From: DATJSJ01 sp035504175
GTDB lineage: Bacteria > Pseudomonadota > Alphaproteobacteria > Acetobacterales > Acetobacteraceae
Reading direction: 5' to 3'
Assembly: GCA_035504175.1 (NCBI GenBank)
Contig: DATJSJ010000106.1
Coordinates: 1-5,469, forward strand
DNA length: 5,469 nt
The position numbers were made by a program, and so were the translations under genes. This document shows positions 1-5,446 of this stretch, piece after piece. How positions within the stretch are numbered: position 1 is the stretch's first letter; every line of letters starts with the position of its first letter. Below the pieces are notes generated by a model. It was not told the origin of the DNA. It saw nothing but the letters and a program-made list of their open reading frames with translations, and did not search any database.

Positions 1-332
1 GCGTCGAAATCCGCGATCGTGGTCTCCTCGATGCGTGCCGATTTGGAGATGCCGGCATTGGCGACCAGGATGTCGAGCCGCTCGCCGACGATCGCCCGCA
101 CCTTGGCCGCGAGCTCATGCGGAGCCTCGGGTTCGCTGAGGTCGGCGCCGATCGCTTCCGCGCGGCCACCGTCGGCCCGGATCTGCTCGACCACCGAGGC
201 GGCCTCGCCGGCGTTGCGGCCATAGTGGACGAGTACTTGCGCGCCGGCGGCGGCAAGCGCCAGAGCGGCGGCGCGGCCGATGCTGCGCGACCCGCCGGTG
301 ACGAGGGCAGTCTTTCCGGTGCAGGCGGACAT
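1..332 (-). CDS. Short-chain dehydrogenase/reductase (SDR), N-terminal part, cut by window edge
   Basis: This is the first 110 residues of a cytoplasmic NAD(P)-dependent oxidoreductase of the classical SDR family; the rest lies left of the window. The reading is direct: ATG on the minus strand at 332-330, preceded about 8 nt upstream by a GGAGA ribosome site. The cofactor-binding Rossmann start is clear, with the glycine-rich motif TGGSRSIG at residues 12-19 and the ANAG motif at 91-94. Arg16 in the glycine loop and Arg39 after the second beta strand suggest NADP(H) preference; that is inference from family rules. The catalytic Ser, Tyr and Lys would lie beyond the edge, so activity and substrate cannot be judged. 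It resembles the FabG-like 3-oxoacyl reductase group, but that group includes many catabolic dehydrogenases. It is transcribed divergently from the LysR gene, its probable regulator. Confidence 0.9.
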   Translation of the reverse strand, partial: MSACTGKTALVTGGSRSIGRAAALALAAAGAQVLVHYGRNAGEAASVVEQIRADGGRAEAIGADLSEPEAPHELAAKVRAIVGERLDILVANAGISKSARIEETTIADFD

Positions 333-477
333 GCTCGTTCTCCAGGGGTGAGTCGGGGCCAATCGCCAGACCGGCGATTGCACCTGACCCGCCCGTGACG
401 CGGGAGCTGGGAACGGATTGCCCGCACACGAAAGACTTTATACGCTCTGGGCCATACTTCGCAGGCATGGGCGGCCC
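333..477. promoter_or_regulatory. Divergent control region between SDR and LysR regulator
   Basis: This 145-bp gene-free spacer separates two divergent genes and should hold both promoters. It contains a perfect inverted repeat (see separate entry). Positions 431-444 are its only AT-rich stretch. Read on the plus strand it offers TTGCCC (418-423) and TATACG (439-444) as a weak -35/-10 pair with a short 15-bp gap. Read on the minus strand it offers TATAAA (442-437) without a good -35 partner. LysR regulators commonly bind such shared regions to control themselves and the divergent gene. The promoter boxes are guesses from sequence; the divergent layout is directly visible. Confidence 0.45.
360..380. 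repeat. Perfect inverted repeat, 8-bp arms and 5-bp spacer, operator candidate
   Basis: CAATCGCC at 360-367 is mirrored exactly by GGCGATTG at 373-380, separated by AGACC. It lies between the divergent SDR and LysR starts, 27 bp upstream of the SDR start codon. Its dyad has a T-N13-A core, two bases wider than the T-N11-A consensus typical of LysR sites, so assignment to the neighbouring regulator is inference. It has no T-run after it, which argues against a terminator. Confidence 0.5.
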
Positions 478-1395
478 ATGGAGCTGCGGCATCTCCGGTA
501 TTTCGTCGCCGTGGCCGAGGAGGGCAGCCTCTCGGTCGCCGCCGACCGGCGCCTGCACACGGCCCAGCCCTCGCTCAGCCGGCAGATCCGCGATCTGGAG
601 GCGGAACTCGGCGTGACGCTGCTGACCCGCAGCGCCCGCGGCGTCGCGCTGACCGCTGCCGGCCGGGCCTTTCTCGACCACGCCAGGCTGGCGCTGGCGC
701 AGGTCCAAGCCGCGGCCTCGGCCGCCCGACGTGCCGCGCAACCGGCGCAGCACAGGCTTGCGCTCGGTTTCCTGAGCGGCTGCGAGCCGGAATGGCTGCC
801 GGCCGTGATGCACGTGCTGCGCGACGAGCTATCGCGAGCCGAGGTCACCATTTCCAGCAAGCACTCGCCGCAACTTGCGGCGCAGCTCGCGGCCGGGACG
901 CTCGATGCCGCCTTCATGCGCGCCGAGGAAGGGTCTCCCGGGCTCGCCTACCGGGTGCTGCTGTCGGAGCCGCTGATCCTGATCCTGCCCAGCGATCATC
1001 GCCTGGCTGCGCAGGAGACGGTCAGTGCGTCGGATCTCGTCGGCGAGACCTTCATCGGCATGGGCGACCAGGCGCCGGTGCTGCGCCGGGTCATCGACGA
1101 CTACCTGCGTGGCGCCGGAATCGATCTCAAGCCGACGCATCAGGCGGAGTACATCTCGATGGCGGTCTCGCTCGCCGCTTCGACCCGCGGCATCGCCTTC
1201 CTGCCGGCCTACACGCGGAGCTTCCTCACCTGGTCGGTGGTCAGCCGGCCGCTTGCGTCCCCGGTCCCGACGATCGACCTGGTGCTGGGCACGCACAAGG
1301 CGAACCGTTCGCCGCTGCTGGCATCGTTCCTGGCGCGGACGGAGCGCCTGATCGAGAGCGTCGCGGCATCGTCGCGGCTGCAGACCGCCAGATGA
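478..1395 (+). CDS. LysR-family transcriptional regulator
   Basis: The gene encodes a 305-residue DNA-binding regulator of standard LysR length. The N-terminal winged helix-turn-helix spans about residues 1-60, opening MELRHLRYFVAVAEEGSLS and including the family pattern TAQPSLSRQIRDLEAELG at 28-45. A linker helix rich in Ala follows to about residue 90, then a periplasmic-binding-protein-like effector domain from about residue 93 to the end. The effector domain resembles the aromatic-responsive BenM/CatM/HcaR-type subgroup, but this is impression only and the inducer is unknown. ATG 478 is chosen because the LysR fold begins right there; an in-frame ATG at 418 would add 20 residues unlike the family. 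No strong ribosome site precedes 478. It is divergent from the SDR at 1-332 and probably controls it, and it ends 42 bp before the convergent LOG gene. Confidence 0.93.
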   Translation: MELRHLRYFVAVAEEGSLSVAADRRLHTAQPSLSRQIRDLEAELGVTLLTRSARGVALTAAGRAFLDHARLALAQVQAAASAARRAAQPAQHRLALGFLSGCEPEWLPAVMHVLRDELSRAEVTISSKHSPQLAAQLAAGTLDAAFMRAEEGSPGLAYRVLLSEPLILILPSDHRLAAQETVSASDLVGETFIGMGDQAPVLRRVIDDYLRGAGIDLKPTHQAEYISMAVSLAASTRGIAFLPAYTRSFLTWSVVSRPLASPVPTIDLVLGTHKANRSPLLASFLARTERLIESVAASSRLQTAR

Positions 1396-1410
1396 ACGAT
1401 TGGGGCGTAC

Positions 1411-1437
1411 CCGGCAGCCTCGGCTCGCGCCGGCGCG
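1411..1437. other. GC-rich hairpin between convergent genes
   Basis: The 42-bp gap between the LysR stop and the LOG stop contains CCGGC (1411-1415) pairing with GCCGG (1429-1433), around an inner AGC-CTCG-GCT hairpin with a small bulge. It overlaps a perfect 12-bp palindrome CGCGCCGGCGCG at 1426-1437. It might act as a bidirectional transcription end, but there is no T-run on either side. In DNA this GC-rich such structures arise often by chance. Confidence 0.2.
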
Positions 1438-2076
1438 CTACAGCCGCTTCGCCGGGCCGCCGGAACCACGATGCAATTGCTGCAGCCGCGCCAGCAGTGC
1501 CGGCACGTCGGCCGCAACCTCGAACAGGCGGCGCACGTCGGGCTGTGCGAAGCCGGTATCGATCACCGCATCGACCAGCGCCAGCAGCGGCATCGCCGCG
1601 CCGGCGACATTGCAGAGCAGGATCGGCTTGTTGTGCAGCGCAAGCTGCCGCCAGGTGATGATTTCGACGATTTCGTCGAGCGTGCCGAGGCCGCCAGGCA
1701 GCATCACGAAGGCATCGGCCAGTTCGAACATGCGCTGCTTGCGGCTGTGCATGCTGTCGGTGACGATCAGCTCGGCGATCTGCTGGTGCGCCACCTCGCG
1801 GCGGGTGAGGAATTCCGGGATCACGCCGACCACGACGCCGCCGGCCGCGACCGCCGCATCGGCCAGCGCACCCATCAGCCCGATCCGCCCGCCACCGTAA
1901 ACCAGGCGCAGTCCGGCCTCGGCGAGGCCGCGCCCGAGGGCTTCCGCCCCCGCCCGGCAGGCCGGGTCGTGCCCAGCCTGGGCTCCGCAGAACACGGCGA
2001 CGCCGCGCAACCCGGCCCCGGGAGCGGGGTCGTGCGGCTTGGCTTCGTGGCGCTTCTCAGGCTTCGATCCGGGCAT
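1438..2076 (-). CDS. LOG-family protein (TIGR00730-type Rossmann fold; cytokinin riboside 5'-monophosphate phosphoribohydrolase-like)
   Basis: LOG-family enzymes, often misnamed lysine decarboxylases, remove ribose 5-phosphate from (N6-modified) nucleoside monophosphates in the cytoplasm. Counting from ATG 2076-2074, the protein has 212 residues. The Rossmann core starts with GVAVFCGAQAG at 25-35, followed by VYGGGRIGLMG at 59-69. The family signature PGGLGTLDE is at 127-135, with Glu135 and, in MHSRK, Arg112 matching the known catalytic pair. The first 24 residues are polar, Pro/Lys-rich and unlike the family; a TTG at 2010-2008 would give a more typical 190-residue protein, and a TTG at 2103 a longer one. 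The gene is convergent with the LysR gene and divergent from the cytochrome gene. Its physiological substrate in this organism is unknown; in bacteria many such proteins have housekeeping nucleotide roles rather than hormone synthesis. Confidence 0.93.
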   Translation of the reverse strand: MPGSKPEKRHEAKPHDPAPGAGLRGVAVFCGAQAGHDPACRAGAEALGRGLAEAGLRLVYGGGRIGLMGALADAAVAAGGVVVGVIPEFLTRREVAHQQIAELIVTDSMHSRKQRMFELADAFVMLPGGLGTLDEIVEIITWRQLALHNKPILLCNVAGAAMPLLALVDAVIDTGFAQPDVRRLFEVAADVPALLARLQQLHRGSGGPAKRL

Positions 2077-2144
2077 CGTTGTCGGGACGGTTAAGCTGTG
2101 CAACCGTGCCTCGCATACCGGGGACGGTTGGGGAAGGGGGGCTC
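2077..2144. promoter_or_regulatory. Divergent control region with three ACGGTT elements
   Basis: This spacer separates the divergent LOG and cytochrome genes. GGGACGGTT occurs twice in direct orientation, at 2084-2092 and 2121-2129. An inverted AACCGT at 2102-2107 pairs with the first copy as a 6-9-6 inverted repeat (2087-2107). The right-hand copy sits just before the purine-rich ribosome site of the cytochrome gene (about 2130-2140, GGGGAAGGGGG). No convincing -35/-10 pair is visible. The repeats are seen directly; that they bind a regulator is inference. Confidence 0.45.
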
Positions 2145-2606
2145 ATGCGAAAGCTGCTGGCGGGAGTCATCTGCGTCTCGCTGGGCGGCTTCGCCCTGGC
2201 GCACGCGCAGGGGAGTGCGGTCAGCGTGCCGGCCGATGCCATCATCGCCGCGCGCCAGGCGACCTTCGATCTGCAGCAGGCGGCGCTGATCTCGCTCAAG
2301 GTCGCGATCGACAACAAGCTGCCGCTCGGCAAGGCGCAGCGCGACGCGGCGCGGGCGATCGCGGCCTGGGGTACGGCTCTGCCCGGCATGTTCCCGCCGG
2401 GCACCGACAGCGGCCATCATACGCATGCCAAGCCGCAGATCTGGTCCGACCGTGCCACGTTCGAGAAGGCGGCGGCCGCGCTCGCGACGGCGGCGGGCAA
2501 CATGGCCAAAGCCGCCGAAGCCGGCGACAGCGCCGCCTTTGCGGCGGATTTCCGCACCACCGCCGGGGCCTGCAAGTCCTGCCACGAGAAGTTCCGGGCG
2601 CGTTGA
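2145..2606 (+). CDS. Exported class II cytochrome c (cytochrome c'/c556 family), c'-like heme site
   Basis: The gene encodes a 153-residue periplasmic heme protein with a Sec signal peptide: MRKLL, a hydrophobic stretch, then a likely cut after ALAHA (residue 21), leaving about 132 mature residues, normal for this four-helix-bundle family. The single heme-binding motif CKSCH lies near the C-terminus (143-147), as is diagnostic for class II. The Arg four residues after the heme His (Arg151) matches the proximal Arg of cytochromes c'. In helix A, four residues after Arg37, where c556 proteins carry the Met ligand and c' proteins a Leu or Phe, there is Phe41, suggesting a five-coordinate heme able to bind small gases such as NO or CO. 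The PGTDSG...KPQIWSD region (85-102) fits the family, but it carries an unusual HHTH at 91-94. A strong purine-rich ribosome site supports ATG 2145. It may head the plus-strand gene series. Confidence 0.92.
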   Translation: MRKLLAGVICVSLGGFALAHAQGSAVSVPADAIIAARQATFDLQQAALISLKVAIDNKLPLGKAQRDAARAIAAWGTALPGMFPPGTDSGHHTHAKPQIWSDRATFEKAAAALATAAGNMAKAAEAGDSAAFAADFRTTAGACKSCHEKFRAR

Positions 2607-2636
2607 GCCGCCGCGGCGTGCTCCGGCGCCGTGCCG

Positions 2637-2650
2637 CCGCCGCCAGGCGG
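2637..2650 (+). promoter_or_regulatory. Ribosome site AGGCGG inside a small hairpin, supporting the GTG start at 2662
   Basis: AGGCGG at 2645-2650 lies 11 nt before GTG 2662 and is the only Shine-Dalgarno-like sequence there. CCGCC (2637-2641) can pair with GGCGG (2646-2650) across a GCCA loop, which could mask the site in mRNA. The pairing is real, but in this GC-rich gap it may be chance. Confidence 0.3.
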
Positions 2651-2661
2651 CCCGGCGCGGC

Positions 2662-3099
2662 GTGACGCGGTCACCACCCGCGCGGCGCGCCGACTTCCGC
2701 CGCTTCGAGGCGATCACCACGCGCTGGAAGGACAATGACGCGTTCGGTCACGTCAACAACGTCGTCTACTACTCGTTCTTCGATACCGCCGTGGCCCGTT
2801 TCCTGCTGGAGACCGGGGGCATGCCGCGCGGGCCGGACGGGGTGCTGCCGGTGGTGGCGGAGACGCTCTGCCGCTACCACCGCGAGATCGCCTTCCCGGA
2901 TCGCGTGACGGTCGGGCTGCGCGTCGCGCGCATCGGCCAGAGCTCGGTGCGGTACGAAATCGGCGTCTTCCGCGAGGACGAGGACGAGGCTGCCGCGGAG
3001 GGCCATTTCGTGCATGTCTATGTCGACCGCGCCGCGATGCGGCCGGTGCCAATACCCGAGGACGCGCGGCAGGCTTTGGCGAGGCTGCTCGCCGCCTGA
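2662..3099 (+). CDS. Acyl-CoA thioesterase, 4-hydroxybenzoyl-CoA thioesterase-like hotdog fold
   Basis: The 145-residue product is a typical single-hotdog thioesterase that hydrolyses acyl-CoA thioesters in the cytoplasm; the acyl group cannot be told from sequence. The family core is clear: TRWKDNDAFGHVNNVVYYSFFDTA at about 20-43, where Asp26 fits the conserved catalytic or structural acid and HVNN is the hallmark turn at the start of the central helix. The later strands (YHREIAFPDRVTVGLRV at about 72-88, HFVHVYVD at about 115-122) complete the fold. The start is GTG 2662: the upstream in-frame ATG at 2425 lies deep inside the cytochrome gene and would add a meaningless Arg/Pro-rich leader. 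The gene follows the cytochrome stop by 55 bp and precedes the SDR by 57 bp, in the same direction. It belongs to the YbgC/FadM-like broad group; substrate and exact subtype are uncertain. Confidence 0.9.
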   Translation: MTRSPPARRADFRRFEAITTRWKDNDAFGHVNNVVYYSFFDTAVARFLLETGGMPRGPDGVLPVVAETLCRYHREIAFPDRVTVGLRVARIGQSSVRYEIGVFREDEDEAAAEGHFVHVYVDRAAMRPVPIPEDARQALARLLAA

Positions 3100-3156
3100 A
3101 GCCAGGCGCCGGACCGGTGACCCGGAAGACGGGCGGCCAGGACGAGGGAGAGAGCG

Positions 3157-3939
3157 ATGGACACCGGATTGCGCGGCAGGCGGGCGATCGTCTGCGCGGC
3201 CAGCAAGGGATTGGGACGCGCCTGCGCCGAGGCCCTCGCCCGCGAAGGCGTCGCGGTCACCATCACCGCCCGCAATTCCGGCCCGCTCGAGGCGACCGCG
3301 GCGGCGATCCGCGCCGCGACCGGTGTCACGGTCACCGCGATTCCTGGCGACATCACCACCGAGGCCGGACGCGAAGCGGCGCTCGCCGCCTGTCGGGATC
3401 CGGACATCCTGGTCAACAATGCAGGCGGCCCGCCGCCCGGTGATTTCCGCGACTGGTCGCGCGACGACTGGATCCGGGCGGTGGACGCCAACATGCTGAC
3501 GCCGATCGCGCTGATCCGCGCCGTGGTGGACGGGATGTGCGCCCGCCGCTTCGGCCGCATCGTCAACATCACCTCGGCGGCGGTGAAATCGCCGATCCCG
3601 CAGCTCGGCCTGTCCAATGGCGCCCGGACCGGGCTGACCGGCTTCGTCGCCGGGCTGGCGCGGCAGGTGGCGCGCCACAACGTCACCATCAACAATCTGC
3701 TGCCCGGCCCGTTTCTGACCGACCGGCTGCGCGGCACCAGCGAAGCGGCGGCCCGCGCCTCGGGCCGCAGCGTCGAGGAGGAGATCGCCGAGCGCGCAAA
3801 ATCCTCGCCCGCCGGCCGGGTCGGCGACCCGGCGGAACTGGGCGCCGCCTGCGTCTTCCTTTGCGCCAGCGCCTCCGGTTTCATCGTCGGGCAGAACCTG
3901 CTGCTCGATGGCGGCGCCTTCAGCGCGACGCTCGGCTGA
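3157..3939 (+). CDS. SDR-fold protein with degenerate active site (BKR-like SDR-like)
   Basis: The 260-residue product has the full length and Rossmann topology of an SDR. ATG 3157 follows a good GAGGGAGAG ribosome site. The cofactor loop reads CAASKGLG (13-20) in place of TGxxxGIG. NNAG (87-90), the helix-4 Asn112, the NITS strand end (137-140), the PG after beta-6 (183-184) and the C-terminal GQNLLLDGG (245-253) are all SDR-like. The catalytic YxxxK, expected in the LGLSNGARTGLTGF stretch (150-163), is absent: Leu150 and Asn154 take the Tyr and Lys positions, and no tyrosine occurs anywhere in the protein. A recognised SDR subgroup (BKR_like_SDR_like) is known for imperfect cofactor and catalytic motifs, and this fits it. 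It is usually annotated as 3-oxoacyl-ACP reductase, which the missing residues make doubtful. The amidase gene begins 10 bp after its stop. Confidence 0.9.
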   Translation: MDTGLRGRRAIVCAASKGLGRACAEALAREGVAVTITARNSGPLEATAAAIRAATGVTVTAIPGDITTEAGREAALAACRDPDILVNNAGGPPPGDFRDWSRDDWIRAVDANMLTPIALIRAVVDGMCARRFGRIVNITSAAVKSPIPQLGLSNGARTGLTGFVAGLARQVARHNVTINNLLPGPFLTDRLRGTSEAAARASGRSVEEEIAERAKSSPAGRVGDPAELGAACVFLCASASGFIVGQNLLLDGGAFSATLG

Positions 3940-3949
3940 CGCTGCCGCG

Positions 3950-5404
3950 ATGCGAGGGACTCCGACCGATCCCGCCTTTGCCTCGGCGCGTCAGCTCGCC
4001 AGTCTGATTCGCCGCCGCCGCATCGGCTGCGTCGAGCTGCTGGAGCACTTCCTCGACCGCGTGCGGCGCTTCGACGGCGCACTCAACGCCATCGTCGTGC
4101 TGGACGAGGACCGCGCCCGCGGTCGCGCCCGCGCGCTCGACCGGAAGCGTGCCCCGGTCGGTCCGCTGCACGGCGTGCCGATCACCGTCAAGGAAAGCTT
4201 CGACGTCGCGGGCCTCGCCACCACCTGGGGCCACGAGCATCGGCGGGATCACGTTGCCGAGGCCGATGCGCTGCCGGTGCAGCGGCTCGCCGCCGCCGGC
4301 GCCGTCGTGTTCGGCAAGACCAACGTGCCGGTCGCGCTCGCCGACTGGCAGAGCTACAACCCGCTCTACGGCACCACGAGCAATCCCTGGGATCACGGCC
4401 GCACGCCGGGCGGCTCCTCCGGCGGCTCGGCCGCGGCGCTGGCCGCCGGCCTGACCGGACTCGAACTCGGCAGCGATATCGGCGGTTCGATCCGCGTGCC
4501 GGCGCACTATTGCGGCGTCTTCGGTCTGAAGCCGAGCTGGGGCCTGCTACCTTCCCGCGGCCAGTCGATCACCGGCAATGTCGCGCCTTCGGATGTTTCG
4601 GTGATCGGGCCGCTGGCGCGATCCGCCGACGACCTGGTGCTGGCGCTCGATCTGCTGGCGCGGCCGGATCCGGAAGAGACGGCGCTACGCGTGGTGCTGC
4701 CGCCGGCCGGTGCGGAGCGCCTGGCGGGTTTGCGCGTAGCGGTCTGGGACAGCGAGCCCGGGCAGCACACCGATCCCGACACCATCGCTGCGCTGCGCGC
4801 GCTCGCAACCTGGTTGCGGCGGCAAGGTGCGCGGGTGAGTCTCACCGCCCGGCCGGGGTTCGACCCGATCGAGGCGTTCCACACCTACCTGCGGCTGCTG
4901 CAGGCGGTGATGAGCGCGCGGGCCGATGCGAGTTTCCTCGAGGAGGCGCGCGAGGCCGCGGCGCGGCTCGCGCCGGATGACATGAGTGCGGATGCGGTGC
5001 TGACCCGGGCGGTGGCTCCGAGCCACAGCGAATGGCTGGGGATCAACGAGACCCGCCACCGGCTGCGGCGGGTCTGGGCGGCCTTCTTCCGCGATTGGGA
5101 CGTGCTGCTCTGCCCGGTGATCAGTACGCCGGCGATGCCGCACATGCAGGAAGGCCGTCCCTGGGAGCGGCGGGTCCCGGTTGGGGAGGGCGAGATCACC
5201 TATAACGAGATGCTGTTCTGGCCGGGGATCGTCGGCGGGTTCTACCTGCCGGCGACGGTGGCGCCGCTGGGCGAGACGAGTGCGGGCTTGCCGCTCGGGG
5301 TGCAGATCGTGGGGCCGCCGCACGGCGACCGGAGGACGATCCAGGTGGCGCGGCTGTTGGAGCGCGGGTGGCGGGGGTTCGAGGCGCCGCCCGGGTACGC
5401 GTAG
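3950..5404 (+). CDS. Amidase-signature family hydrolase
   Basis: The 484-residue product is a full-length amidase-signature enzyme, hydrolysing a carboxamide (or related C-N bond) in the cytoplasm. The Ser-cisSer-Lys triad is intact: Lys81 in ITVKES, cis-Ser156 in PGGSSGGSAAA, nucleophile Ser180 in GSDIGGSIRVPA. Spacings of 75 and 24 residues equal those I recall for GatA, and the 24-residue step matches fatty-acid amide hydrolase. The C-terminal LLCPVISTPA and GLPLGVQIVGP segments are also typical. No signal peptide is seen. No gatB or gatC is nearby, so a stand-alone catabolic amidase is more likely than a tRNA amidotransferase subunit; the substrate is unknown. ATG 3950, 10 bp after the SDR stop, is preferred; an in-frame ATG at 3908 would overlap the SDR by 32 nt and add 14 residues. 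Neither has a strong ribosome site, so translation may be coupled to the SDR. Confidence 0.94.
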   Translation: MRGTPTDPAFASARQLASLIRRRRIGCVELLEHFLDRVRRFDGALNAIVVLDEDRARGRARALDRKRAPVGPLHGVPITVKESFDVAGLATTWGHEHRRDHVAEADALPVQRLAAAGAVVFGKTNVPVALADWQSYNPLYGTTSNPWDHGRTPGGSSGGSAAALAAGLTGLELGSDIGGSIRVPAHYCGVFGLKPSWGLLPSRGQSITGNVAPSDVSVIGPLARSADDLVLALDLLARPDPEETALRVVLPPAGAERLAGLRVAVWDSEPGQHTDPDTIAALRALATWLRRQGARVSLTARPGFDPIEAFHTYLRLLQAVMSARADASFLEEAREAAARLAPDDMSADAVLTRAVAPSHSEWLGINETRHRLRRVWAAFFRDWDVLLCPVISTPAMPHMQEGRPWERRVPVGEGEITYNEMLFWPGIVGGFYLPATVAPLGETSAGLPLGVQIVGPPHGDRRTIQVARLLERGWRGFEAPPGYA

Positions 5405-5410
5405 AAGGGC

Positions 5411-5446
5411 AGGGGGCGGCGCCTCAGGCCTCGCACCCCCTTTACT
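5411..5446 (+). terminator. Candidate intrinsic terminator after the amidase gene
   Basis: AGGGGG (5411-5416) pairs perfectly with CCCCCT (5436-5441), enclosing an inner GCC-TCA-GGC hairpin (5421-5429). It is followed by a T-rich tail, TTTACTT (5441-5447). It begins 7 nt after the amidase stop, where the plus-strand series would be expected to end. The unpaired bases between inner and outer stems make it imperfect. The remaining bases to 5469 show nothing I can assign. Confidence 0.45.

Noticed and set aside
418..477. Earlier LysR start at ATG 418
   Set aside because: The 20 extra residues do not fit the family, whose fold begins at residue 1 from ATG 478, and the segment overlaps the promoter-like patch.
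1411..1437. Strong bidirectional terminator between the LysR and LOG genes
   Set aside because: The stem is imperfect and lacks T-runs on both sides, so I list it only as a hairpin.
792..1658. 288-codon plus-strand frame spanning the LysR end and part of the LOG gene
   Set aside because: It overlaps two genes with clear family motifs and has only low-complexity Arg/Ala/Gly sequence.
1471..2094. 207-codon plus-strand frame opposite the LOG gene
   Set aside because: Gln/His/Arg-rich shadow of the LOG codons; the minus strand carries the PGGxGT signature.
2425..2661. Thioesterase start at ATG 2425
   Set aside because: It lies inside the cytochrome gene in another frame and adds an Arg/Pro-rich leader with no thioesterase similarity.
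2671..4082. Long minus-strand open frames (335 and 354 codons) opposite the thioesterase, SDR and amidase
   Set aside because: Their translations are Arg/Ala/Pro-rich with no family motif, and they mirror well-supported plus-strand genes. Long antisense frames are expected at this GC content.
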